Assembly (NCBI GenBank): GCA_035532215.1
Contig: DATKRK010000250.1
Location: 1 to 37,778 of the forward strand
Length of the DNA: 37,778 nucleotides
Direction of reading: 5' to 3'
DNA from: JAICIG01 sp035532215
Lineage (GTDB): Bacteria; Planctomycetota; Planctomycetia; Pirellulales; JAICIG01
In this document: one piece after another, positions 16,313 through 23,313 of the stretch
Layout of the letters: the number at the start of each line of letters is the position of its first letter
Position numbering within the stretch: position 1 is the stretch's first letter
Notes under the pieces: generated by a model
The model's database searches: none
The model's input: only the letters and a program-made list of their open reading frames with translations
What the model was told of the DNA's origin: nothing
Program-made: the position numbers and the translations under genes

Positions 16313-17692
16313 TCAATGGTGGACGCGTTCCTCGTCTTCCAAGCCCAGCCGCTTCATCTTCTTGTAGAGCGTCGTGCGGTTGATGCCCAGTGCGTCAGCC
16401 GTGGCGTGGCGGTTCCATTGGTGGCTTTCCAGCACTTCGAGGATGATTTGCCGTTCAGGCCCTTCCAGCGCCTCTTTCAAGCTGCGGCCGCCGACCTTTT
16501 CCAGCGACAGCGGGCGCGCGGCGGACAAGCTGGCCGGCAGGTCTTCGACGCGCACCATGTCGCTCTTGCCCAGCAGCACCGCTCGCTCGATCACGTTTTG
16601 CAGTTCGCGAACGTTGCCGGGCCAGGCGTGCCGCTGCAAGGTCGCCATGGCTTCTTCCGTATAGCCGCGCACTTTCTTGCCCGAATCCTCGCAGACTTCC
16701 TCCAAAAAGTGCTGCGCCAGCATCGGAATGTCGGAAACGCGCTCGCGCAGGCTGGGCAGCTCGAGATTGATGACGTTGACGCGGTAATACAGGTCTTGCC
16801 GGAAGCGGCCTTCTTGGACGAGCCTCTCCAGGTTTTCGTTCGTGGCCAGGATCACGCGGCAATCGACGTGAAACGTCTTCGTGCCGCCCACCTGTTCGAA
16901 TTCGAGTTCTTGCAGCACTCGCAACAGCTTGACCTGCATGCCGGGGCTGGCCGTGCCGATTTCGTCGAGAAAGATCGTCCCCTCGTCGGCCTGCATGAAT
17001 TTGCCGACCTTGTCGTAGTTGGCCCCCGTGAACGAGCCGGCCACGTGGCCGAACAGCTCGCTCTCCAGCAGCGTTTCGGGCAACGCCCCGCAGGCCACTT
17101 CGACGAACGGCCGATCGCGGCGGCCGCTGCGGCGGTGGATCGCCCGTGCGACCAGCGACTTGCCGGTGCCGCTTTCTCCGGTGATCAGCACCGTCGCTCG
17201 CGTGTCGGCCACGCTGTCGATCATATCGAACACGCGGCGCATGCGGATGTCGTGCCCGACGATGTTCTCCATGCCGAATCGCAGGTCGAGCTGAGCCTTG
17301 AGATTGATGTTCTCCTCGATCACCTTCCGTTGGTTCAAGGCGCGCTCGATGGCGAACAGCAGTTCCTCGTCGAGCAAGGGCTTGGTCAGCAGGTCCGACG
17401 CTCCGCCGCGGATGGCCTCGATCGCCGTTTCCACCGTTCCGTAACCGGTGATCAAGATCACGGCCGTCTGGGGCCGAGTGCGGCGCACGTGCGCCAGGAC
17501 GTCGAAACCGTCGTCTTCGCCGAGCCGGATATCGACCAAGGCCAAGTCATAGGACCGCTTGTCGATGGCCTCGATCGCCGCGGGAAGGATGGCCGCCGTA
17601 TCGACTTGGAAGCCTTGTTCGCGAAGCCAGTCGCCCATCGACTCAAGGATTTGCCGATCGTCGTCAACAAGCAGGATCGAAGGTCGTTTCAT
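16313..17692 (-). CDS. NtrC-type sigma54-dependent response regulator
   Basis: 459 residues with three domains. The receiver (1-120) has the acidic pocket DDD at 10-12, phospho-acceptor Asp54 (LVDIRLG) and Lys104. The AAA+ sigma54-activating domain (about 140-375) has Walker A GESGTGKS at 172-179 and Walker B GTIFLDEI at about 238-245. The sigma54-contacting loop reads GSFTGA (219-224) instead of GAFTGA. A Fis-type HTH (about 405-459; NRHATADALGINRTTLYKKM) ends it. The start at 17692 gives the standard receiver opening, though no good ribosome binding site is seen; in-frame upstream starts add unrelated residues. No histidine kinase is adjacent, so it is an orphan regulator here. A candidate sigma70 promoter lies at 17764-17792. 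Confidence 0.93.
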   Translation of the reverse strand: MKRPSILLVDDDRQILESMGDWLREQGFQVDTAAILPAAIEAIDKRSYDLALVDIRLGEDDGFDVLAHVRRTRPQTAVILITGYGTVETAIEAIRGGASDLLTKPLLDEELLFAIERALNQRKVIEENINLKAQLDLRFGMENIVGHDIRMRRVFDMIDSVADTRATVLITGESGTGKSLVARAIHRRSGRRDRPFVEVACGALPETLLESELFGHVAGSFTGANYDKVGKFMQADEGTIFLDEIGTASPGMQVKLLRVLQELEFEQVGGTKTFHVDCRVILATNENLERLVQEGRFRQDLYYRVNVINLELPSLRERVSDIPMLAQHFLEEVCEDSGKKVRGYTEEAMATLQRHAWPGNVRELQNVIERAVLLGKSDMVRVEDLPASLSAARPLSLEKVGGRSLKEALEGPERQIILEVLESHQWNRHATADALGINRTTLYKKMKRLGLEDEERVHH

Positions 17693-17763
17693 GGGAATAT
17701 TGGCAAGCCGAGCGGCATGACCGCTGGCCAAACTGGGGTCTCTAGGCAATGACTGTCGCAAGT

Positions 17764-17792
17764 TATCTACGTCACTTGTTGTCATTGGTCAA
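17764..17792 (-). promoter_or_regulatory. Candidate promoter of the NtrC-type regulator gene
   Basis: On the minus strand TTGACC (17787-17792, five of six to TTGACA) is followed after 17 bases by TAGATA (17764-17769), with GATAAC two bases later as an alternative -10. The same stretch contains a TTGTTG/CAACAA inverted repeat (17776-17795) that could be an operator. The gene starts 72 bases downstream. Confidence 0.4.
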
Positions 17793-17950
17793 CAAAACAC
17801 AAGGGTGCCACTTTCGCGGCGCCGATCGGGCCAGCCGACGGACCTGAGTTACCGGTTGTCGCATCCCCCAATAGCGGCTAAGGTAATAAATAGAGATGCG
17901 GCAGGGGGTGAGCCGCTCGCCAATTGTGGGGATGCCGCGGCAAGTCCCAC

Positions 17951-17975
17951 GGAGGGACGGGCGCCCTCGCCCGTC
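17951..17975. repeat. GC-rich dispersed palindrome, one copy
   Basis: GGAGGGACGGGCGCCCTCG followed by CCCGTC. The arms GACGGGCG and CGCCCGTC (with an inserted CTCG region) fold on themselves. The same consensus, GGAGGGccGGGCGCCCTCGCCCggC, recurs at 23132-23217 and, inverted, at 28526-28587, so it is a dispersed intergenic element. Confidence 0.6.
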
Positions 17976-18051
17976 AAAACGGCGAGCCGCTCAAATCTAG
18001 AGACGCCTGCGGCAAGGGCCAGGCCGCTAGACGAGTCGAGGAAAGCTATAT

Positions 18052-18684
18052 ATGGGAACGCGATTGTTGATCGTCGACGACCACGAGGTGGTCCGCACAG
18101 GGTTGGTGAGTCTCCTGGAGGGGACCGATCTGGAAGTGGCGGGCATGGCCTCCAGTGGAGACGAGGCCTTGAAATTGGCCCAGGAACTGCGACCGGACGT
18201 GGTCTTGCTCGATATTCGCATGGCCGAGCGAGACGGGTTGTCGACTTTGGAAGAAATCCATCATACGCTGCCCGAATGCCGGGTGATCATGCTGTCGACC
18301 TACGATAATCCCACGTATATCGCCCGGGCCAACGCGCTGGGCGCCAGCGACTATCTGCTCAAAGGCTCGACTCGCGAGCAATTGGTCCGCGCCATCAACG
18401 CCGTGGCGGCCGGCGACGCGCCGTCGAGTTTCGGCGAGTTGCGTCGCGTGGCTGGGACGATGGCAGCCCGTCAAAAGCAGGAAGACGCCGAAGTTTCGCT
18501 GACGCAGCGCGAGACGCAGGTCTTGCGCCATTTAGCGTTGGGCCTGAGCAACAAGGAAATCGGCCGCTCGCTGTCGATCAGCATCGAAACCGTCAAAGAG
18601 CACGTCCAACACCTGCTGCGCAAAATCAATGCCACCGACCGCACTCAAGCCGCCGTTTGGGCGGTGCGCAAGGGATTGGTGTAA
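18052..18684 (+). CDS. NarL/FixJ-type LuxR response regulator
   Basis: 210 residues, standard size. The receiver (1-120) begins TRLLIVDDHEVVR, with phospho-acceptor Asp54 (LLDIRMAERDG), the switch residues LSTYD and Lys104 (YLLKGSTREQL). The LuxR-type HTH (about 143-205) reads LTQRETQVLRHLALGLSNKE then SIETVKEHVQHLLRKI, the canonical DNA-binding helix. Phosphorylation by an unlinked histidine kinase is expected to promote dimerisation and DNA binding. GAGGA lies about ten bases before the ATG. It is divergent from the NtrC-type regulator, so the two could share control of the intervening region. No kinase is adjacent; the target genes are unknown. Confidence 0.94.
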   Translation: MGTRLLIVDDHEVVRTGLVSLLEGTDLEVAGMASSGDEALKLAQELRPDVVLLDIRMAERDGLSTLEEIHHTLPECRVIMLSTYDNPTYIARANALGASDYLLKGSTREQLVRAINAVAAGDAPSSFGELRRVAGTMAARQKQEDAEVSLTQRETQVLRHLALGLSNKEIGRSLSISIETVKEHVQHLLRKINATDRTQAAVWAVRKGLV

Positions 18685-18725
18685 AGCCATCCTTTCGCAC
18701 CTTGGCAAGCCGGAGAGCCGGCGAG

Positions 18726-18745
18726 CCGGAGGCGTCAGCCTCCGG
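18726..18745 (+). terminator. Hairpin after the LuxR-type gene, terminator or dispersed repeat
   Basis: CCGGAGGC (18726-18733) pairs with GCCTCCGG (18738-18745) around a GTCA loop, 42 bases after the stop codon, followed by GTTTC. The weak T-run limits the terminator call. The motif resembles a palindrome I recall as common in planctomycete intergenic DNA. Confidence 0.45.
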
Positions 18746-18844
18746 GTTTCGCCGCGATTGATGCCACTGTTGTAATTGCGCGTTACTCGTGGCGCGCTTT
18801 GCATCATCCGAGCAAGTTCACGCATTTCAAACCGAGAGGTCGAT

Positions 18845-19411
18845 GTGGCTCCCACTTCGCCGATCATGACCGCTTACGAGTTGATCGGTTTGCCTTCGGG
18901 GGAAGTTCGCTATGAATTGATCCGCGGCAAACTGCACACGATGCCCCTGTCAGGCTGGGAGCATGGCATCGTGACGGCGGAATTGTCGATGCAAGTCGCG
19001 ACGTACGTCGAGAAGCATGACATCGGGGTGGTCTTCGCCGGCGGAACCGGCTTCCAACTCGAGCACTCCCCCGATACGGTGCTCGCGCCAGACCTTGCGT
19101 TCGTCGATCGGTCGCGCGTCCCGCCGACGGGAGTGCCAGAGGGATACTGGCAAGGCCCGCCCGACTTGGCCGTCGAAGTGCTCTCCCCTGACGACTCGAC
19201 TACGCAGGTAAACGCAAAAACAGACGCCTGGCTTTCGCACGGCGCCGGAGAAGTCTGGCTGGTCGATCCCAAGAAACGCACGGTTTCGATTCATCGCCCG
19301 GCCGAGGCGCCGGTTGTGCTCACGGAGAACGACTCGCTCGCGAGCGGCCTTCTGCCGGGCTTTTCCTGCGGCGTGGCAGAGATCTTTCCGCCGTCAGCGG
19401 AAGCGTCTTGA
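18845..19411 (+). CDS. Uma2 family (DUF820) PD-(D/E)XK endonuclease-like protein
   Basis: 188 residues. Uma2 proteins carry a PD-(D/E)XK nuclease fold and are highly multiplied in cyanobacteria and planctomycetes; their biological target is unclear. Seen: MTAYELIGLPSGEVRYELI with RGKLHTMP at the start, LAPDLAFVDRSR, then PDLAVEVLSPDD (core Asp/Glu) and a Lys-containing helix KTDAWLSHGAGEVWLVDP. The GTG at 18845 is chosen because AGAGG (18835-18839) is well spaced from it and it gives the usual short APTxP-x-MTAYEL lead; the ATG at 18866 is possible. The catalytic residues look intact. It ends 13 bases before the end of the convergent recombinase gene. No transposase neighbour is present. Confidence 0.87.
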   Translation: MAPTSPIMTAYELIGLPSGEVRYELIRGKLHTMPLSGWEHGIVTAELSMQVATYVEKHDIGVVFAGGTGFQLEHSPDTVLAPDLAFVDRSRVPPTGVPEGYWQGPPDLAVEVLSPDDSTTQVNAKTDAWLSHGAGEVWLVDPKKRTVSIHRPAEAPVVLTENDSLASGLLPGFSCGVAEIFPPSAEAS

Positions 19412-19424
19412 CCGGGCTAGACGG

Positions 19425-20324
19425 TCAATTCGCCCGCGGATGCGCTTTTTCGTAGGCCGCGCGCAAATGCGCCGTACTGACGTGGGTGTAGATCTGCGTC
19501 GTCACGAGACTCTTGTGCCCGAGCAGTTCTTGCACGCTGCGAATATCGGCGCCGCCGTCGAGCAAGTGCGTGGCGAAACTGTGCCGCAAGGTATGCGGCG
19601 TCGTGCGGCGATCGAGCCCGGTGATCGCCAGGTACTTTTCCAGCATCCGGCCGACGCTGCGCGTCGTCAGGCGGCGGCCGTTGCGGTTCACGAAGATCGG
19701 CGCCGACGGGCCTGGCGGTTCTTTGGGGCTGAGCCGCCGCTCGGCGAACCAGGCTTTCAGGGCTTGGGCGGCGAACGAGCCGATCGGCGAGAGCCGCTCG
19801 CGTTTGCCCTTGCCTCGCACGCGAGCGATGCCGCCGGCCAGATCGAGATCGCCCTCGTTGAGCCCCACTAATTCGCTGACGCGCAAGCCGGCCGAATACA
19901 GCACTTCCAGGATCGCCCGGTCGCGCAAGCCCGACGCTTGATCGGCCGGCGGCGCCGAGAGCAATTTGCCCAGTTCGGCCGAAGACAAAAAATGCGGCAG
20001 CGAACGGCTCTTGCGCGGATTGCGCAGCGGTTTGGCCGGATTGGCTTTGGTCCAACCCTCGCGCTGGCCGAAGCGAAAGAAGCTGCGCAGCGATGCCAGC
20101 CGCCGCGCGATCGTCGCTTTCGCATAACCGTGCTCGTGCAATCCCGAGAGATAGCCGCGCAGATCGAGCGTCGTGATCTCCTCGGGCGCCGGCGTCTGCC
20201 CATAGCGCTCTTTGAGATGCTCGGCGAGCGCCTCCAGGTCTTCGCGATAGCTCTTGATCGTGTACGTCGAGCAGTTGCGCTCGACTCGCAGGTATTGCAG
20301 GAATCGGGCGATGGCCGTTTGCAT
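19425..20324 (-). CDS. xerC: Tyrosine recombinase, XerC/XerD type
   Basis: 299 residues, exactly the usual XerC/D size. Xer recombinases resolve chromosome dimers at dif sites near the terminus. The N-terminal SAM-like core-binding domain (about 1-95) has FLQYLRVERNCSTYTIKSYR. The catalytic domain has Arg148 (YSAGLRVSELVGL), Lys172 (GKGKRERL), His244 and Arg247 (HTLRHSFATHLL), His270 (LLGHKSL) and nucleophile Tyr279 (TTQIYTHVS), so all six active-site residues are present. No good ribosome binding site precedes the ATG at 20324, which lies 25 bases after the upstream gene, suggesting coupling. XerC and XerD cannot be separated with confidence by eye; the symbol is tentative. Absence of phage or integron genes favours the housekeeping role. 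Confidence 0.9.
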   Translation of the reverse strand: MQTAIARFLQYLRVERNCSTYTIKSYREDLEALAEHLKERYGQTPAPEEITTLDLRGYLSGLHEHGYAKATIARRLASLRSFFRFGQREGWTKANPAKPLRNPRKSRSLPHFLSSAELGKLLSAPPADQASGLRDRAILEVLYSAGLRVSELVGLNEGDLDLAGGIARVRGKGKRERLSPIGSFAAQALKAWFAERRLSPKEPPGPSAPIFVNRNGRRLTTRSVGRMLEKYLAITGLDRRTTPHTLRHSFATHLLDGGADIRSVQELLGHKSLVTTQIYTHVSTAHLRAAYEKAHPRAN

Positions 20325-20349
20325 CGTCGCGCAGCTCGATCGATGCGGT

Positions 20350-20601
20350 TCAGAGCAACTCGTCGGAATCGGTCGGCAGCGGCAGATCGAACCGCCGCGC
20401 ACGCACCGGCTCGGGCTTGGGCGCCTCCTGGCGGATTTTCTGGCTCAGCACCGCGGCGTCGTACCAGGTGAAGCTCAAATCCGGATTCGACGCATAACGC
20501 CCCAGCACGCGCAGCGTTTCCGCGCGGCTGGCGTCGTCGTACAAAAACACGTACCGCTCGGCGCCTTTGACCAGGGCCAGCACGTTGATGTCTTGGGGCA
20601 C
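20350..20601 (-). CDS. Small conserved planctomycete protein, 83 residues
   Basis: Unrecognised function. The protein begins with a GTG (20601) and an excellent AGGAGG nine bases upstream; longer in-frame starts would run back into the preceding lipoprotein gene and give low-quality sequence. Visible pattern: VLALVKGAERYVFLYDDASR, ETLRVLGRYASNPDLSFTWYD and a charged Pro/Arg-rich tail ending in LPTDSDELL. There is no signal peptide or membrane helix, so it is probably cytoplasmic. The opening KGxERYVFLYD resembles other small planctomycete proteins that I recall next to xer genes, but this is memory rather than a search. It sits between the lipoprotein gene (91-base gap) and xer (25-base gap). 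Confidence 0.72.
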   Translation of the reverse strand: MPQDINVLALVKGAERYVFLYDDASRAETLRVLGRYASNPDLSFTWYDAAVLSQKIRQEAPKPEPVRARRFDLPLPTDSDELL

Positions 20602-20692
20602 GGTCAGTATCCTCCTTCCGACGATGCCTGGCGAAGCGGCGCAGGGGATCGGCAACGATCCGTGTCGAGCGTCGTCCCCCGGCCCTTTGGTG

Positions 20693-21772
20693 TTATCGGA
20701 CGACGGGCCAGCGCCACACCACTCGCGTTTCGCCGGCGCCGCCGCGAGCGGTGAGCATCTCGGTGATGTGCATGTGACAGCAGAAACGGATGAAATCGTC
20801 GCTGCGCTGCAAGTAGCCCTGCCAGTGCCCGTGGCGGAAGCCGCCGTAGCGGGAGTCATCGCGAAAATAGACGTAACTGGCTAGCGCCGCAGTAAAATCC
20901 GAATCGTGGCCGTTGTAGGTTTTGGTGTGCCGCAGCACCGGATCGTCCGTCGGTTGGCAGGCCGCGGGCGCCGGCGAAGGGCCGGGCGGGGAAAGTCCGC
21001 GCGGGTCGGGCCAATCGGCTGGCAAAGATGACGCGGTCGCAGGGGCCGCGCCGGGCGGCGCGGTCGTAGCGGCGCCGACGATCGGCGCCTGATGGGCCAC
21101 CAACTCGCCGGGCAGCGGTTCGTTGCCGTCCAGAGGCGGCAGCGGCGAGGACTCCGGCGAACCCTCCTCGCCGACCGGCGGAGCCTGCCCATCTTCAATC
21201 GGAACGGGCGTAAGCTGCGGCAATTTCGCATATCGCGGCGTTTGCGTCTTCATTTGGGCCCGAGCCAAGGCCATTTCGGCCTCGAAGATCAAGGAACCCG
21301 GGATTTCATCTTCCTGTGGAGTGCCCCAAGGCAGCCCGTAGCCCGGCGGAATGGGATGAAAGCACGGATTCGCGGCGTACCATTCGACTTGCAGGGCAAA
21401 ACGCGGCGGGTAATAGGGGGAGAAGTCGGTCACCGCCCCGACCACTACCGCGTCGACGTCGAGAATCTGGGCCAGTCGGCGAGCTTCGGCCGGACTGCTC
21501 AGCGAGAGTTCGTGGGCTTCCAGGGCCTTTTCGACGACGCCGATCGGAATCACCTCGAAGCCCGGAATGCTTTGCAGCTCGTTGAAATACGCCAAAGCGA
21601 CTTGCCGCCCGTCTACGTCCGGCGCGGTGCTGAGGTTGAAGAACGGCGCCACGGCGACTTTCTGCAGTTGAGGGAACGGGTTATGGAACGTCGGCTGCCG
21701 CGAGATTTCGGGCATGAACACGCAGCCCGTCGTCAGCCACAGGCAACAGCAGGCTAAGACCAGACGTTTCAT
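20693..21772 (-). CDS. Lipoprotein with CsgG/TolB-like N-terminal domain and Pro-rich middle
   Basis: 359 residues. The signal peptide ends in a lipobox (LTTGC, lipidated Cys17). Residues of about 35-130 carry QKVAVAPFFNLST, a strand and helix resembling the N-terminal domain of CsgG/HfaB-type or TolB-like proteins (KVAVxPFxN), with VDAVVVGAVTDFSPYYPPR completing it. A Pro/Ala-rich, probably disordered stretch follows (about 180-280), then a C-terminal domain (HTKTYNGHDSDFTAALASYV) with YFRDDSRYGGFRHG. Probably anchored in an envelope membrane. The start at 21772 is chosen because it gives the signal peptide. It belongs to the minus-strand run with the FHA and GATase-like genes, suggesting an envelope assembly role, but the function is not established. 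Confidence 0.8.
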   Translation of the reverse strand: MKRLVLACCCLWLTTGCVFMPEISRQPTFHNPFPQLQKVAVAPFFNLSTAPDVDGRQVALAYFNELQSIPGFEVIPIGVVEKALEAHELSLSSPAEARRLAQILDVDAVVVGAVTDFSPYYPPRFALQVEWYAANPCFHPIPPGYGLPWGTPQEDEIPGSLIFEAEMALARAQMKTQTPRYAKLPQLTPVPIEDGQAPPVGEEGSPESSPLPPLDGNEPLPGELVAHQAPIVGAATTAPPGAAPATASSLPADWPDPRGLSPPGPSPAPAACQPTDDPVLRHTKTYNGHDSDFTAALASYVYFRDDSRYGGFRHGHWQGYLQRSDDFIRFCCHMHITEMLTARGGAGETRVVWRWPVVR

Positions 21773-21897
21773 CAGTCTCGGTGGACCTTCATTTCGGTGA
21801 AAACTCACGACTCTAGCCGCACGAGCGCGCTGGCGCAAGCGGCTTGGCCTTTCGTGCCGCTGTTATCGGCAAAATCGGCCGGGTTTCTCTAGTCAAA

Positions 21898-23109
21898 CTA
21901 TTTTCGCCCCACCGTGACGGTGAAAGGAAAATTCTCGTTGGGCAGCTTGATGGCCGTCACGGTGTATTGCCAGTCGCCGGCCTCGGCGTCGGGCACGTCG
22001 ATCGTGAAGGTCGAATCGCCTTCTTGCTCGAGCGTTTTTCCGCCGGGGCCTTTCACGGTCAGCTTGAGCCGAGCGCCGAGATTCTGAAAGCCCAGGGCGA
22101 ATTGCAAATGGCCGGCCTGATCGGCGTGGTAGACGGTCGTGGCCGACGCCGCCCCGGCCGAGGCGCTGAACAGATTCTGCTTGGCCGGCGAAAAGCCGCC
22201 GCGAACCATCGTCCGTTGCACGCGGCTTTCCACTTCGGCGGTGACCGCGGAAAACACCAGGTACCGCAGCAGCTTCAGCTCGGTCTCGCTGTTCTGCTTC
22301 TCGTTGTGGAACGAAGTGAAGATCACCGTGCCGTCGCGATAGGGAAACTTGACGAGAAAGGCGGCCTCCTGCGTTCGGCCCTGCTGCGTTTTGTAACTGC
22401 CGCGCAGATAGGTCGTCAGCTTTTCGCCGGCGAACGCCGCCGGATACCAGCCCTCCATGTCGAACTTCAAAGGCATCTCGCCGCCGATCAATTCCCGCAA
22501 GCCGGGATCGACCACTTCGGCGTTGACGTTTTGATCGGCCGAGCCGGTTTGCGCCTGGCCGGGCCGGGCGTAGTCGACGAACGCCCGAGAGACAAGCTTG
22601 TAGTGCAGATCGGAAGCGTAAAGCGTGCCGCCGCGGCCGACGAATTGCCGCAGGCTTTCGTAGACCGGCGCCAGCGCCTTCTCGTCGGCCTCGTAGACTT
22701 CGGTATCCGGCCGGTCGCCTTGGCCGATGTGGCGGCCGAGCCAAGAGACGGGCACGCCCGAGCAAGTCAGAAAGATCACGTCGAATTCGGCGATCTTGTT
22801 CTTGTCGAGCAAGTCTTCCATGGGAAACTTTTGGTAGCGGTAGCCTTCGCCCAGCGAGTCGAGCAAGCGGCCCATGTCGTCAAACACCGGCTCCTCGGGC
22901 GTAACTCCTAAGCGCAGCCGCCGCACCGGCGCGGGCTCGGTCTGCGGCTCTTCGACGACCTGCAACTGGCCGCCCTCGGCCGGCGCTTCGCTCGATGGCG
23001 AGCGGCGATCGAGCGCGAACACGACCGCCAGCGCCGCAACCAGGCCCAGCGCCAAAGCAACGTCGACGACGATCTGCAGCGAGCCGCGGCGGGCGGACGG
23101 GGCGTTCAT
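21898..23109 (-). CDS. Membrane-anchored protein with class I GATase-like domain
   Basis: 403 residues. An N-terminal membrane helix (about 12-30, VVDVALALGLVAALAVVF) is followed by a short acidic linker. Residues of about 65-265 look like a class I glutamine-amidotransferase-like / ThuA-like alpha/beta fold: FDVIFLTCSGVPVSW at the nucleophile-elbow position, then FVGRGGTLYASDLHY, as in many planctomycete domains that unite GATase-like folds with vWA proteins. The C-terminal 80 residues resemble a beta-sandwich (LKLTVKGPGGKTLEQEG, then IDVPDAEAGDWQYTVTA), similar to PPC or P-domains. AGGAG nine bases before the ATG supports the start at 23109. A Cys is present, but a complete triad cannot be confirmed. 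It probably acts at the outer face of the inner membrane with the neighbouring FHA protein. Confidence 0.8.
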   Translation of the reverse strand: MNAPSARRGSLQIVVDVALALGLVAALAVVFALDRRSPSSEAPAEGGQLQVVEEPQTEPAPVRRLRLGVTPEEPVFDDMGRLLDSLGEGYRYQKFPMEDLLDKNKIAEFDVIFLTCSGVPVSWLGRHIGQGDRPDTEVYEADEKALAPVYESLRQFVGRGGTLYASDLHYKLVSRAFVDYARPGQAQTGSADQNVNAEVVDPGLRELIGGEMPLKFDMEGWYPAAFAGEKLTTYLRGSYKTQQGRTQEAAFLVKFPYRDGTVIFTSFHNEKQNSETELKLLRYLVFSAVTAEVESRVQRTMVRGGFSPAKQNLFSASAGAASATTVYHADQAGHLQFALGFQNLGARLKLTVKGPGGKTLEQEGDSTFTIDVPDAEAGDWQYTVTAIKLPNENFPFTVTVGRK

Positions 23110-23131
23110 CGCACGTATCTCCTAAGAAAAC

Positions 23132-23217
23132 ATTCTGTGGAGGGCCGGGCGCCCTCGCCCGGCGAATGCCGGACATTCTATGGAGGGCCGGACGCCCTCG
23201 CCCGGCGAATGCCGGAC
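23132..23217. repeat. Two tandem 43-bp GC-rich palindromic repeats
   Basis: Copies at 23132-23174 and 23175-23217 differ at two of 43 positions. Each holds GGAGGGCCGGGCGCCCTCG then CCCGGC, which folds on itself, ending in GAATGCCGGAC. A related inverted half (GGGCGGGGGCGCCCGTCC) follows at once. Same family as the elements at 17951 and 28526. Confidence 0.85.
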
Positions 23218-23231
23218 GGGCGGGGGCGCCC

Positions 23232-23271
23232 GTCCCTCCAAGAAAACAACCTGTCCCTCCAAGAAAACAAC
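23232..23271. repeat. Short direct repeat of 19 bp
   Basis: GTCCCTCCAAGAAAACAAC occurs at 23232-23250 and again, exactly, at 23253-23271 (period 21), just upstream of the FHA gene's end. It abuts the GC-rich palindromes. Confidence 0.85.
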
Positions 23272-23313
23272 GCATTTTCATTCGTCGGGGCGACGGCCAG
23301 TCATGGCGCCTCC

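Larger units (their letters stand above)
17693..18051. other. Divergent intergenic region between the two response-regulator genes
   Basis: 359 bases. It holds the candidate promoter of the minus-strand regulator and a copy of the GC-rich palindromic repeat (17951-17975). TTGTCG at 17856-17861 followed by TAAGGT could serve the plus-strand regulator but matches poorly. No gene is seen. Confidence 0.5.

Noticed and set aside
17791..17830. TGGCAC on the minus strand upstream of the NtrC-type gene as a sigma54 -24/-12 promoter
   Set aside because: The -12 GC does not fall at the required spacing; a sigma70-type site nearby fits better.
19425..20324. Tyrosine recombinase as sign of a prophage or integrative element
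   Set aside because: Length and motifs fit housekeeping XerC/D, and no phage, integron or attachment-site features are nearby.
23132..23271. Tandem repeats as a CRISPR array
   Set aside because: Repeats are contiguous without unique spacers and are palindromic intergenic elements; no cas genes.
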